Made by a program: the position numbers and the translations under genes
The notes under the pieces: generated by a model
What the model was told of the DNA's origin: nothing
The model's database searches: none
What the model saw: only the letters and a program-made list of their open reading frames with translations
DNA from: Xiphias gladius
Taxonomy: Eukaryota; Chordata; Actinopteri; Istiophoriformes; Xiphiidae
Length of the DNA: 64,000 nt
NCBI RefSeq assembly: GCF_016859285.1
Contig: NC_053410.1
Span: 67,194-131,193, forward strand
Direction of reading: 5' to 3'
Shown here: in pieces, positions 36,931 through 52,021 of the stretch
Layout of the letters: each line of letters starts with the position of its first letter
How positions within the stretch are numbered: the first letter of the stretch is position 1

Positions 36931-37654
36931 GTCCAACAAGTCAGACTACATACTTCATTCGTGAAACTCACACTGATGAAGGACAATACTCAGAGAAACT
37001 TCACTTTATCTGACGAAGTTGAACTTGAAGTGAAACATAACGCTTCTTTTCTACACAGACCTGCTCAGGACAGAAGAGAGCTGCACACTGATGAAGTTCA
37101 TGGCTAAAAGTTCAGTAAGTGGACCTCTGACTGATTGAAACTTTTTTCTCTAGTTTCTGACTGATGTTCACAGTGACATGGTTGATTGTTTTGGTTGGAG
37201 AAGTGGTTGATTGTTGGATCAGGATCAATGGTGTTTAGATTTTTATTGATGAGGAGGGGAGGGTAGCAGAGAGTTTAGCACCAGGACCCAGCAGGGATCA
37301 GTGCATAAAAAGGGGCTGCATGCTCACAGGGGCCTTTTTTTCCTGCAGTGAAACTCACCTGAGAGACAGTAGCTGAGGATGGCCTCTGTTTGCTCTCGAT
37401 TGCTGTCTCACTAGTCTGCTTAATTAATTGGAATGCTAACTGTGTACTAAGCTAACCAGCATGCTGTTTGGTTAGCTAAGCACATAAACCGAACAATATT
37501 CACCACATCTTGTTAATCCACGTAACAAACCAGCCAAACCACAGTTCACCTACATCATCTTTGCCAGCAACACACCAAACTGTAATCTGCTGTAAATTTA
37601 TAGGATAAGCACGCAACCCGTTGACGTATAGTTAAAGGGTTTAAAAGAGGGAAA

Positions 37655-38650
37655 CAGTTCAGTTCCTCAAGAAGATCAATGAGGATCTGTCTCCAGAGCA
37701 AAGCATCAACTTGTGCCACTGTCTGAATGACCTGAATGATCGCTCTCAAGAGAAGGCGATCCAACAGCACCTGAGTTTAGGAGGTCTCTCCAGACTGAAT
37801 CTCTCTCCTGCTCTGTGGTCAGCTCTAGTCTTCATCTTGCTCTCATCAGAAAAAGATCTTGACATATTTGACCTGCATAAATACTCTGCTTCAGAGGAGG
37901 CTCTTCTCGGGATGCTGCCAGTGGTCAAAGGCTGAAATATATGCATTTAAATTGTTTGGTTTTTGACCAATTTTTAAAATTCAGGTCTGTTAGTTTTGTC
38001 TGAACTATAGTCCAATCTATTTTCCTCCTGATTGCACTTTAGTCCAAACCCAAGTTACAAAATCACATTTTCACAATAATTTTTTTCTTCATGTTAATTA
38101 ATGTCTCCTCAGACTGTGTTTTTAACCATTTGAATACTAGTCATGAAGGTCTGTCATCAGTTCTCAGCTCCCAGTCCTCCCGTCTGAGAGAGCTGGAGCT
38201 GAGTAACAACAACCTCCAGGAGTTGGGAGTGAAGCTGCTGTCTGCTGGACTGGAGAGTCCAGGCTGTGCACTGGAAACTCTCAGGGACAGATTCATCAAC
38301 CTGTTCAACTGATCACCATTTAAATCCTGATTTACATTATTGGATAAACTCGTAACCTGGAAAGATGGTCTCTGATTATATGATTTCAAAACACTGGTCT
38401 TTAGTTTGTTTCAGTCTTTTTACATGAACATATTTCTGTTGTTTTGATTCTTAATCACTCTCACATATCAAATAATGTAACAGTTTGTTCTGTGTGTTTG
38501 CAGGCTGTCAGGCTGTCAGATAACAGAGGAAGGCTGTGCTTCTCTGGCTTCAACCCTGAGATCCAAACTCTGCCATCTGAGAAAGCTGGACCTAAGCTAC
38601 AATCATCCAGGAGACTCAGGAGTGAAGAAACCTTGAACAGAACCCGGCTC
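37655..38650 (+). pseudogene. Decayed NLRC3-like NLR gene fragment (fish-type)
   Basis: Three pieces in order match the C-terminal half of fish-expanded NLRC3-like receptors. The first is 37663-37935, translating to FLKKINEDLSPEQSINLCHC and later LSPALWSALVFILLSSEKDL and KYSASEEALLGMLPVVK (the NACHT-associated helical region just before the repeats). The second is 38112-38312, a leucine-rich repeat with [20 protein letters not shown] and [13 protein letters not shown]. The third is 38503-38637, a second repeat with LSGCQITEEGCASLAS and LRKLDLSYNHPGDSG. Each piece ends in a stop where the repeat pattern should continue. The FISNA and NACHT ATPase domains and the usual B30.2 domain are absent. 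It is a solitary degraded relic; intact relatives are cytosolic immune receptors. Confidence 0.8.
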
Positions 38651-39900
38651 ATGGTGGGGGGGCGTCTGCCCCGACCGACTGGGTTGAGAGAGAAAGAGAA
38701 ACTGAATCTACTGACAAACTGAGAAGGAGAGAGATGATTTCATGATGAATAAATGTCAGCCAGGGGGGTATATATTCACCATGGTAACATGAAAACAGGG
38801 CTGCGGGATGCTGATGGGGGGTCAGACTGACAGACTGGTTTACTGTTTCCTGCTTCTGTTGGAAAATAAATGATCACTTGATTAAAAACAAGGCTGTGAA
38901 AGGCTGTGTGGAGATTTCATGTTTTCTAGTTTTTGGACTTTTTGCTGTCAGCCCATCTGTCTCATCAAAGAGATTTCATAAATAAATAATGAGAATAAAC
39001 TTCCTCATGATTTATTTACTGTGAGTGCCTTACCGGGGATGAAGCTAAAAATGTAGTTTGTCCTGAGGGTGGCGCCAAAGGAAATGAAATGAGAGGAGGA
39101 GGAAACATGAGGAGGAGGAGATGTGAGGAGAGGAGGAGGTGGTAAGGTATGCTAGCACCATTTCTTGGTGAAAGTGTTTAAAATCCTTTGCAAGCATTAC
39201 AGTTATAAAATAAGGCTCTACTTACGACCTGGATTCACCCAAAAAACAGTGTTGTGTGGGTGTTTTTTTTTTTTGTTTAAGAAAACCCCCTATAAAACTT
39301 TTCTTATTATTATTATTATTATTGTTATTAATAATAATAATAATAATAACTACAATGGCACTCAGTACAGCACAGACCTCCACCAAGGCTAATGTCAAAC
39401 ATACACCAGACTTCAGAGGAAAAAAATTCAAATTCATAGAAAACATTCCAGTAGGCCAGTGTGTCAAGGAATCTGATGAGGTAATTGATCTGAAATGAAA
39501 GATCAATGCAGATAAAGACAGAAATACTCCCCCCCCCCCCTCCTCCTCCTCCTCACAGCATTATAGGAGGAGGTGTGGGGGCTAATGAGGAGGTAAACGG
39601 ACTCCTGGGAGGAGCAGAGTAAGAGTCAGCAGTGTCTCCTCTGCAGAAAGACTGAAAGAAGAGCTGACAGGAGGGACGACAGGCTCCATCCACCTCTGAC
39701 CTTCACCTCCTCCACTGGCAACAACACTCCTCCTCCTCCTTTAACCTAATGGATATGAAGGAACAATAAAAAACACTTAAAATTTCCCAAATAAAACTTT
39801 TCATGTAAGTAATTTGAGAAAGTTTGACTGACTGACTTTTGGATTATATTAGAGGAGTAATAATGTAAATTATATTTTTTTAACAGCCGTGTTGTTTGTT
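38651..39900. other. Intergenic with simple repeats
   Basis: An ATT/AAT trinucleotide tract at about 39306-39350, poly(C) with TCC repeats at about 39530-39555, and GGAGGA-rich text at about 39090-39140 and 39560-39620. No gene recognised. Confidence 0.5.
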
Positions 39901-39902
39901 GT

Positions 39903-40690
39903 CATCTTGTGGTGGTTTTAAGTCCCTTTGTGGTGGTTTTGCATCTCTATGGTTTTTTGCATCTTTTTGTGGTGGTTCTGTGTCTCTTTGCGGTGGTTTT
40001 GAGTCTCTTTGTGTCATTGTTAGGCTGTGCCACTCCCTCTTTTCCATTGTTTTCTGCTGTGTTGCCTTCCCTTGTGTCTCTTGTTTGTCTCCAGTTTGTC
40101 TCTGTCCCTGTCTGTGTGTATGTGTGTGTCTGTTGGATATGGCTATCCGGTTCCCTCTTGCTGCCAATCCACCTACACACCTGAAACCTATCCACCAATC
40201 ACCACCTGCATCTTCACTCCATTCTTTGCCAGATCGCTCAGTCTGCCTAGCGATTCTAACACATGGCCAACTCTTAGTCCAAGTTTGTATTTCTCTTCGT
40301 GATTGCCCGGCTCTTGTTAATCCTATACTTATATGTGCTCCAGGTCCACCCTCTGCTCCTGCTCCTGTGTTTTTGCTTTACCCAGCTCCACATCTGTTTG
40401 CTTGTTCTGCTGGAGATCCATCCAGGTCTTCCAGCCTTGCTCTACTGTCTGCACTGGCTCCGTTCCCCAAACCCTCACCATTGCCCAGTCACAATAACTC
40501 TGCTTTTTGAATTTTTGAAAACTATGTCTGAGTTCTGTGTTTAAGTCCAGATTTTCACAAAATGTTTCACTTTGTGGTGGTTTGGAGTTTCTGTGGTGGT
40601 TTTGAGTCTCTTTGTGGTGGTTTTGAGTCTCTTTGGTGGTTTTGAAATTCTTGTGGTGGTTTGGAGTCTCTTTGTGTTGGTTTTGCATCT
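39903..40690. repeat. ~21-bp minisatellite split by a ~550-bp insertion
   Basis: Units of the form CTTTGTGGTGGTTTTGAGTCT fill 39903-40017 and 40563-40690. The unrelated pyrimidine-rich segment between them (about 40018-40560) resembles fish LTR text but shows no proven LTR ends. The shared unit on both sides suggests an insertion into one array. Confidence 0.65.
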
Positions 40691-40739
40691 GTTTGTGACA
40701 GATGGTAGTTAGGGTTCAATAGTAAAGCAAATACTGTTT

Positions 40740-41290
40740 CCAGTCCATTATTTTTTACAGTCTACATAAAAAATATTATCATTCCAACACATAGTTGTAA
40801 AGTCCATTTGTATGCAGATGATACAGTTTTGTCTGCACATGACTATTCTCTAACTCGCGCCACGACCTGATTACAGTCTGCCTTTTATGTTCTTTAGATA
40901 TCTCTGCACAACCTCACGTTTTTACTGAATGTTGATGAGACAAAACCTATCTGATGTCTCCCTGCTGCCAGCTAAACACTTCATGGTACTTCATGGAAAC
41001 TGTCCAATCTTATAAATACCTGGGAATTTGTCTACACAGCAATCTTGCAAACAAACTTGCAACAAAACTAAAGCTAAAACTTTGTGTCTTATGTTAGAAT
41101 AAAATTTGCTTGTGTGTTGAGGACAGGAAAAGTATTGTAGAGTAATGTGTCTTTCTTTGACTGTGGAGATCTGCTTTATTCTCATGCTGCTCACTCCACC
41201 TTAAAACACCTTGATGCAGTTCATCATTGTGCTTTGTGTTTCATTAAAGGAGATAAACATCATGCTCATCATTGTGTAAGGCAAGGAAAG
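40740..41290 (+). mobile_element. Non-LTR retrotransposon reverse transcriptase fragment (Rex1/L2-like)
   Basis: The plus strand near 40801 reads VHLYADDTVLSAHD, the catalytic core motif of LINE reverse transcriptases. It is followed, with frameshifts, by LNVDETK (about 40930), VQSYKYLGICLHSNL (about 41005) and LDAVHHCALCFIKGD (about 41210), the usual C-terminal order in Rex1/L2-type elements. No endonuclease and no complete frame remain. Text at 41280-41350 resembles a LINE or SINE tail, less certainly. Confidence 0.75.
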
Positions 41291-41889
41291 ATTAATAGTA
41301 GAGCACCTTTCAACAAAAAGGCATTAAAAGTGCTTTACAGAAGACAAAAAAGACATTATAACAAGATTTAAAAGACACACAATGTAATATGAAATGCAAC
41401 ATGAATAGGATTTAAAAAGAGATCATATAAATATAAATAAAAACCAAAAAAGGAGAAGAGAAAAGTCATACTAAATGAAGGCTGCTTCTCCATGTTTAGT
41501 TTGGAGTAGACCCGGTATGGGACTGAAAGCAGACATGGTCCAGACCATCTGAGAGGTCTAGCCAGTAAAGAATGAAGAAGCAGAACAGAAATAAACCATT
41601 CAGTCTTTATAAATCAACAGTAGAATTTTAAAATCAATTCAAAACTTTTCCTCTCTCTGAGTAGATCTCATGTCCGTTTAACTCTAGTTCCCCCTTTGGA
41701 GGCAGAAAGTTCATTATACTGCGTTCTTAGCAGCAGAATTTTTTGATCTACGTCTAGACAGGCTGTTCGATAACATTCCCCTTTTAGTGACTCAGTCTCC
41801 ACTTATAACTTTTTTGTTTTCTGATAACTGTGTTTTGTTTTATAACTTGTAAACTAATTATCTGATCCCCAATATAGGCATTAAATGTG

Positions 41890-44300
<2,411 letters not shown>

Positions 44301-45235
44301 AACATTAATCTGTTAGGAGCCTTTTACAGTTTTTGTCGAAAAGGGAAGAGAAATAAATTCTCTATAAACTGTTTATTCTGACCCCCCACCACCACCCACT
44401 TAAATGAAAAAAAAACTGTCCGTGCAGTAAGGATACTGTATTCAACCAGTATTTACTTAAAATTTGTTTTTTTAAAATGTCCTAAAGGAGTTTGTAGTTT
44501 TAAACAAGACAGAGTGAGGCAGATCACTGCCAGTTTTAGACAATACTGTTAACTGTAATATTCTTACTGCACTGTCAGATTTTTTTCATTTGTATTAAAG
44601 AACATAAGACTTTATGAAATGACTTGATAAGATGGGATAACATGAGATTTTGTGTACGAACAACGTGTTATGTATCAGAAGATGATCACGTTTTGTACGA
44701 AAAATCTTAAACTGTAAAGTAACTGCAGCTGTAAAATAAATCCAATGCAGTATAAAATACAATAATTACCTTTGAAATGTAGTGAAGTAGAATTATTCAG
44801 TAACACAAGTAAAGTACAAATATCTAAAACTTGTACTTAAGTACAATACTTCAGTAAATATACTTATAATATACTTACTTTCAACCACTGGCATTTACAC
44901 CCACTGATATCTGATCAGTGTGAGACAGACCACCTCCAGATGTGGTCTGGTTGATCCAGTTGCATCCCATTTTGGTCTACATGCATTTATACCTGTATTA
45001 ACATGTGTAACGTATACAGATACAGTATGTTATTACATTTTAATGCCAGGTGTAAATAGGGTAATAGTGTCAGGATACTCACTGTCCTGATTTTCAGCAT
45101 CAGCTGTTTCCTAGAGTTTGAAGTTTCCTACAGCTGATTTTTTTTGTGGTCTGTTTGTCCCCCAGCAGCAGAATGAGGAACTGATGATCTACCACTTCAC
45201 TCTGTGGTCAAATGTTTCCTACTTGAAATCATTGT

Positions 45236-45800
45236 GTCATCGTCACAATTCCTGTCCTGGTTGTGTTTATTCTGCCCATTCTGCCTCTGTCCCTCCCTGC
45301 AGCCACTTTCCCACTTGCCCAGTTCATGCACTTCTTCTGCCATTCTCCATCCATCCACCAGATGCCCACTAGATATTTTTCCCACCTGTTCAAGCTTACC
45401 TGATTGACCACATCCACTCACAAACCTTTCCCCCATTTCCTATCCTGATCTCTCATTTATATAAGCCCATTTCCACCTGCCCCTGGCCAGATCATTGTTG
45501 CCCTTCATGATGTTCATGCTGTACACTCCTGCTCTTGCAACCTGCCTGTTACCTGTTCCTGTTCCTGTATCTGTACCTGTACCTGTACCTGTACCTGTCT
45601 GTCAATCTGCCTGTAAGCCTTCATTGTCATCTGTTTCCTCATTAGAGTCACCCCACTGCAGCTGTCTGCCTGCTTCTTTTTCTGAATTTAGGATCTCAGT
45701 CCTGTTGCCTCGTACTCATACTTCAATCTGAGCTGTGTTTCATTGATACATTTCATGTACGGCTGCTTGACTTCAGCTGACATTAAAACAAAAATTATTT
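45236..45800 (+). mobile_element. Possible solo LTR
   Basis: A pyrimidine-rich segment of about 560 bp with TGTCATCGTCACAATTCCTG at its left, a TATA-like TATATAAG at 45458-45465 and a CATTAAAACA end near 45790. This is the composition and signal order of fish gypsy LTRs. It includes a short CCTGTA repeat at about 45560-45600. No paired LTR or target duplication was identified, and its apparent orientation is opposite to the nearby pol relic. Confidence 0.3.
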
Positions 45801-46469
45801 AAGACCTTCGATTTGTGTTGTCACATGAAAAACACTTTTTTGAAACTTGTGGATCATATTGACAGATACCCAGCCTAAATCGTGATTGGTGGTTCTGACT
45901 GTGGGGAGTAGTGTTCCATGATTGGTGGGGTGAGTTGGGGGTGGGTAAGCAAGGAGTGTTAGACCTTCCTGATTGCTTTGCAGTGAGACCCATTGTAGGT
46001 CTGCAGCAATGGTCAGTCCTGTGTATGTGTGTTTGTGTTTTATTGCAGAAACCAGAGAAGCAGCAGAGGATGAGCGACCAGCAGACAGCAGGGTCATCTC
46101 TGGGTGAGGACAAGGTCAGAGGTCAGAGGGTTAGTGGGCAGTGGCTGGGTCGATGTTAGGAAACAGAAGAGGAAGGAGAAAAAACAGAAGAAGAAAGTGG
46201 AGGTTAGTTTCAGCAGGATGTTTTTTTGACCTTTTAATTATTGTAAAAACAATGACAGAAGATCCAATTGGTCCCCTTCAGAAAGCAGAGAGACCTGCTT
46301 CACCTCTGGACCCAACCTGAACCAAGCCTGGACCCAGTCTGAACATATCCTGGACCTTCATGTGTTCTAAGAGTAGATTTCCATCTGCTCTGGGTTCAGG
46401 TTTAGGAGGACGATTCGATATTCTGGTTGACAAATGCTACAGTGTAACAGTGTGGTAACCACACTCTTA

Positions 46470-46970
46470 TATGGAGATCTACCTGAAAACACTTTGCTAT
46501 CTTCTTATAGCCTTCTCCTGCTTTGTGGGCATCAATTATTTAAATTTTCAGAGCTAGGCAGCTGCTTAGAGAAGCCCATGCCTGCTAAATTTTGGGACAA
46601 GGTTTGAGGAGTCAGAGTATTTATAAAGCTTTCACATTTGCATCACCTGGCCTTTCCTAACGATGACTGTGAACAAGCCACAGCCCGAACAAGCTAATTA
46701 AGGTCTGAGACCTTGGCAAAAAGTTATCTGAGAGCTCAAATCTCCTTGGGTGCCCAACCCTTTGTATGGTGCTCCTGCCCTTTTTTCACTCTACACATGA
46801 ACAAAACAAAAAAAAATACACTAATCTTGCTTAAAATGTTGAAGAGAATGTTTCATGTTTAACTTTCTGCCTTTTGGAGATTAGTTTTTCTTCTACTCAC
46901 TAAACTATTCACCGTAACAAAAAATTTTGACCAGGGGTAACCAAACTTTTTCATGCCACTCACTGAATAT
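46470..46970 (+). mobile_element. DNA transposon relic, 3' end
   Basis: The text from about 46498 (TCTTATAGCCTTCTCCTGC) to about 46965 (TTTTGACCAGGGGTAACC, AAACTTTTTCATGCCA) matches my memory of a very common teleost Tc1/mariner-like element end, GACCAGGGGTGCCCAAACTTTT. No transposase frame remains. Confidence 0.55.
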
Positions 46971-47830
46971 AGTGATACTCTGTCATTTTTTAGTCTTTTT
47001 GTGGTGGTTTGTGTAGGTTTTATTCAACAATATAAACTTTACAAATCAGAGTGTGAACCACACACATTCCGTTTGTAAGTTGAACACTAACACTTTACAA
47101 CTTCGGAGTTTACAGCTTATATGTAAACAATAATAATATACAGGTATTACTCAAATAACCTGAATCTCTCTCAGGTTCGTGTGAAACACGTATTTCATAT
47201 CTGCATAAATTAGAAACTAGAAAAAATGTTAAATAATGACTGGGTCCTTTCATTTTTTTAAAAATGGCTCCAGGGTTGAAATCTGACTGTTCATGTTGTA
47301 TAATTAGCCACAAAGCTGGCTAGCTCATTCAAAGCATGTGTAAAACATCTGGCTCTGCAGAAGTGGACTGATTGAATCAAAGAGGAAACAGAGTGAATGA
47401 AAATCATGGCAGCAAACAAACAAGAGGTCTGTGAAAAGGGAAGAAAATGCTGAAATGAAACTAGATGAGCAACAGTCAGAACTGATATCCAAATAAAACA
47501 GCTATTCATCTTGTTCTCACAGTAAAACTGTAGGTTGGTTTGTGGAATAAGTCCCAACAGTCCGACTTTAAATGAATTTCAGAAGTCAGAACCAATTAAG
47601 AATTTGACAGCAGGCCCTGGTTAGCACCATCTAACAGCCACATGATGTCTGGACTTCACTGATGAACATGAATTAGAAGCAGTAGCAAGTGATGAAGGTG
47701 AACATGAACAAAGATGAATGAATTCTGAGAAAGCACCAGCTGAAAATAAAAAGGACCAAATTTCATAACGAGGACAGTGAGATTCAAATTTAGAGCCAGA
47801 AACAGAGTTTTACTCTTTTTACTCAATAAT
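46971..47830. other. Intergenic, nothing recognised
   Basis: AT-rich; no gene, and no repeat with clear structure. Confidence 0.5.
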
Positions 47831-48159
47831 TTTTATTGTCTTATCAAGAAGAATCATTTCTATTTACAACAAACATGGAAATCTTTGCTCTCATGACACA
47901 AAGCAACACTACATGTTTTTTTTTCCTAAACAGAAGGTTTGATGCTAACAACTCTCAGTTTAAAGACTCTATCATTCATAGAAACTTGCATATAAACAGG
48001 AAGCTCCTGTCTTTTATATAAAGCCCTAAAATAGATTGTAAAATAGAAAAACATTTCTATAAAGCTGCTACGTCTTCTTCCTATAAACAGCCCTCTAATG
48101 GATTTCTATGCATAACACAAATCAAATATTATATTTCATATACATTCCTGCTTTTTACT

Positions 48160-48167
<8 letters not shown>

Positions 48168-48222
<55 letters not shown>
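48168..48222. repeat. (TA)n microsatellite
   Basis: About 27 uninterrupted TA units. Confidence 0.95.
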
Positions 48223-48225
<3 letters not shown>

Positions 48226-48346
48226 TTACATATACTTTAATAAGCCACTAGTAACTACTACTCTCATTGCAAAAACAAAACAGAAGTGATAGACAGGAAA
48301 ACATAAAAAATGTCTCAAGAGGAATACTAATTTGTAAAATTCATTC

Positions 48347-48553
48347 CTACTCTTCATCTTCGTGTCCATGAAATGACCTGTAGCTGCTCAGGTCAGAACA
48401 TTTATTCTCTTTAAAATCATCGTCTTTGAGGTTTGTTGGAGTTTTTAAATTGTCTACTGTGCTGACAGCGGAGGAGGAAGAGGGAGACGAGGAGCAGGAG
48501 GTGGAGGACATAACAGTTTGTTTCAGAGCTGTCTCATTAATGACACCTGCCAT
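48347..48553 (-). CDS. Candidate small or last-exon ORF, unknown
   Basis: A minus-strand frame of 68 codons (ATG at 48553, TAG at 48347-48349) begins MAGVINETALKQTVMSS, continues Ser-rich, and ends in an acidic tail SFHGHEDEE. AATAAA on the minus strand at 47837-47832 lies about 510 nt downstream of the stop, and the span between looks like a 3' UTR, including a long TA microsatellite. An in-frame TAA lies 30 nt upstream of the ATG, so it is either a small protein or an exon entered through an acceptor such as TTAG near 48570. I recognise no family and cannot say it is expressed. Confidence 0.3.
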   Translation of the reverse strand: MAGVINETALKQTVMSSTSCSSSPSSSSAVSTVDNLKTPTNLKDDDFKENKCSDLSSYRSFHGHEDEE

Positions 48554-49119
48554 CACAGCCAGACACCAGCTAACACAGGTTTACTGGTCGCACCTGAATG
48601 CTACCTGCCGCAGACTGACAGCGTCTGACCAAATGGCGTCACAGATGCCACGCAAATAAATCCTGTCCGGTCAAGTTTTTACCAGTCGTCGGGTTCGAGT
48701 GTGTTGAGTTTAGACAAGTAGACCAGTTGGACGTCCCCACGGTGGGTTCACACCAGGACTCTGTGCAATGTCATCGGATTTGTTTCATTAATTCTGTCAG
48801 TGTTACCTATATGTTACTTTGTTTTGATCAATAGAGTTTACAGTTTGACCATTTTAGTAACAAAACACCAAAAAACATATTTCTTATGTTTCTTTTGAAT
48901 CTTTACAGGATTTTAGCTTCTGAAAGAATTTTAGATCTTTCTGGTTCAGAGAGGAGAAAATCATTTCTGCCGATGGACGGTAACCTCACAGTGACTCTGA
49001 GACTCAATTGGACATTTTCTGAGATCCAAGGATCTGATTGGTCTAAAGATGTGGTATTTGCTGTGTCATCAAGGGATCCACGATTTCAACCTTTATCATT
49101 CTTTATCCTCGAAAAATTT

Positions 49120-49460
49120 TACAACTTTTTATGCAACTATGTGATTCTATTTTCTTGAAATACTACAACTTTGTACCAGAAATATAATCAATTTTTTGTT
49201 GAAATATTACAACTTTGTTTCCAAAAAATATTACAGCTGTTTTCTGGAACTATTCCCATTATTTTTACGAAATATTATAATTTTGTTTCCCAAAATGTGG
49301 AGACATTCTGCAAATATTTACAACTTTTTTTAAGGAAATATTACAAATTTTCTTGAAATATTCTGATCTTTTTCTAGAAATATGATGACTTTTTCCAATA
49401 AAGTTAAGTTTTTTCTGGGAAAAATTACAACTTTTTTCTAGAAAACACAACTTTGTTTCC
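49120..49460. repeat. Degenerate AAATATTACAACTTT minisatellite
   Basis: Imperfect units of about 25-30 bp with GAAATATTACAACTTTTTTC-like text. Similar units occur at about 52335-52465 and 53510-53650. Confidence 0.7.
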
Positions 49461-50047
49461 TGTAATCTGAAGTCTCAAAAAATGTTTTTTTTCTTTGACA
49501 TGATGGGAGACACATGAGTTTAGCCTTTATTATTCATGTTTAGTGCTGGATTCTCAGTATTTGTATGAACGTATTTATTGGAATCAGTGTGTTGTATACA
49601 GGAGATAAATACTGTAAAATGTGAATCTAATACTGTGATGATCAGCAGAAAAATCTGATTCCTCATCAAACCTTGAGTGTTTTTGTTGTAGACTTCAGAG
49701 TCTGAAACTAAAGACGAATTAAAAGTTTTTAACAGGTCTGTCAGTGCTGAGAAACCTTCAGGTCTACGGTGCAATCACCACTCTGCCTCTGAGGAAACCC
49801 AGTAGTTTCAAAATCCAATTCAAAGTGGAAAAAACTGAATTTATTCATGACAAAAAGTCAAACTGATATTTCTAGACTTGGATTGTGCACACAGATAAAT
49901 TAATAAACACTGTTAGCTGACATTACATTAATGGTTGAGAACCTTTCGTTATTACATTCAATAACTCCTCCTTTTCTCTTCTTCTCCCTCAGAGTCAGAT
50001 GTTTAGTGTTAGCTCAGTTTTTTCTCTTTGTGTAAAAAACAGATAGG

Positions 50048-50395
50048 TCCAGGACAGGGTTAGCCTAGCTTAGCACAAAGACTGAGAGCAGGTGGAAACT
50101 GTTAGCATAGCTCCATCAAAAGATTAAAAAGTGTGAGAATCTGTTTATAAATGTTCTGTTTTCAGAAACTGTGATTACTAAAACCTGTGGTGAGAGTGTT
50201 AATGTAAACAATGCCCAAAGTATTGCTAACATTAGCAGGCTAATTTTTGGCCAATTTTAGTGCACCGGTTTTATACAATTAGTTATTCTGATGGTGCAGA
50301 GTTATTTTAATTTACACCTGAATGTCCCAGTAGAGGCTAACAGTTTCCCTCTGCTTCCAGTCTTTGTGCTAAGCTAAGCTAAACCCGTCCTGGAG
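50048..50395. mobile_element. Short inverted-repeat element (MITE-like)
   Basis: The left arm at about 50048-50112 (CCAGGACAGGGTTAGCCTAG onward) and right arm at about 50334-50395 (ending AAGCTAAACCCGTCCTGG) are about 60-bp inverted repeats around some 220 bp. There is no coding capacity. Confidence 0.7.
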
Positions 50396-52021
50396 ACAGA
50401 AATGAAACTGAAACATCAGATTCAGGAGGAACCAGAGAACAAAGTGGATTTATTTAAAAGTTTATGTTTTTAATACTTATCATAGTAATTTCTGTTTAAA
50501 CTGTCCAGTATTTGTTATAAACATCATCGTGGATCCATAAAGTCTTCAAAATAATGGAGCAGAAGGTCATTTTAAACATGTTTCCAACAAACTGCTGTGA
50601 CGTAAAGAAAACATTTAGCTTCAGTTGGCGGATCCTGACAGGGCATTTTCACCATTACACATCAGGACTGCATTTCCCAGAAACCACCTGCTCTGTTACC
50701 TGTGGGGCAATTTCACACCTTCTCTGGTAAAATTTCAAATTATTCCTGTTTACTTTGTTTAGCACTTAGATGTTCTTGCTTTTCGCTACGAGATCATGTT
50801 TATCCTCGGAATGTTTGTCATATGCAGAAATCAGTGCTATTCGTCCACAACAGGTAGTTCAGCCTATTAGTGGTGGGGGGCACTATCTGTTGTCAAGTTT
50901 CTATCCCTATGTAGAACAAATTTTAACTGAATTTCCAGAAAATGGTGAAAGTAAAACACGAGTCCACTTTTGCTTTGTGAACATGAGTTGATTAAGGGCA
51001 GGTGGAACTGTTTCTCCAGTCGCTGCTCTTAAACCACCACAGAAGAAGAGGACACAGCAAGATGAGGTCATTAAAAGAGCTCCAGTCAAAGCTCAGACAA
51101 TGGAAAACCATGTGGAGAACATGATGGAAATCTGACGTTTCTGTTGGTTTCATGTGTTAATGTGAGGAAGGTTCCAGTCTCCTCATCGCTTCACACAGAT
51201 CTGGTATTTTCCTCTCTGTTTTACTTTGGGCTTTATCCACACAGTCACTGTTACAGTGGATCAGTTTGTTTATAAATGTCCATTGTTTCCACTAAGGTTT
51301 TTTATGTGCAAAGGGAAAACGTAAATAAAACAGGTGGATGGAAACACTTATTTTCTCTGTTTGGTTACATTATGTGTTGAACAGTGATGATGCGGCTCTG
51401 CTCTGCCCCCTTGTGGATTAACTTCTTAATGCTGCAGTTACACAGAAAGTACACAGGCAGCCACAATGCAAACATGCTGCAAGTAAAGTTTAATGTTTCA
51501 CTTTTTCCTTGACGTTTTTGTGTTTAAGACAACATATTTACTGAGAATACATCCACATCAAGCCAGTTAAATGCAAACATGCATCTTTTTCTCTTAGCTT
51601 CAGCCACCGTTCAGACTAAATTTTTCTCCCCAAAACATAAAAACCCCCCGGATGAATTCAAACCGGAGATGTTGCATTAATGTGGTAGCACTTTAAATGT
51701 TCAGCCATCCGGGCACTTTAATGGTCACTCATTTTAAACGGCAATATATCCGGTCACACAGCTGTTGTCATCAATGTGTATGTATGTTGATTCTGTCAGA
51801 TGAGTTTGTTATCATAAAATCAGTTTGGTCGGCTGCGATGCAGTTCTATTGTTTAACTGAAAATACTTTGAAGATGAAGAGATTTAATTGTTTTTCTGTT
51901 GTTCAGGTGTTTAACTGTGGACAGAGCTCTCAGCTAAAACCACCTGGAGACTCTGTCAGTGTGGACACAGACAGCGGTTTCACATCAACATAGTGTTTTA
52001 TAAATTAGAAGGCGAACTAAC
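50396..52021. other. Region downstream of the last identified Quaking exon
   Basis: No further Quaking exon could be identified. There are short open frames (for example plus strand 50770-50991) without recognisable similarity. The Quaking 3' UTR or a final tail exon may lie here or further left. Confidence 0.4.

Noticed and set aside
39896-40510. 204-codon plus-strand frame
   Set aside because: It reads through the 21-bp minisatellite and a pyrimidine-rich insert; no start context or homology.
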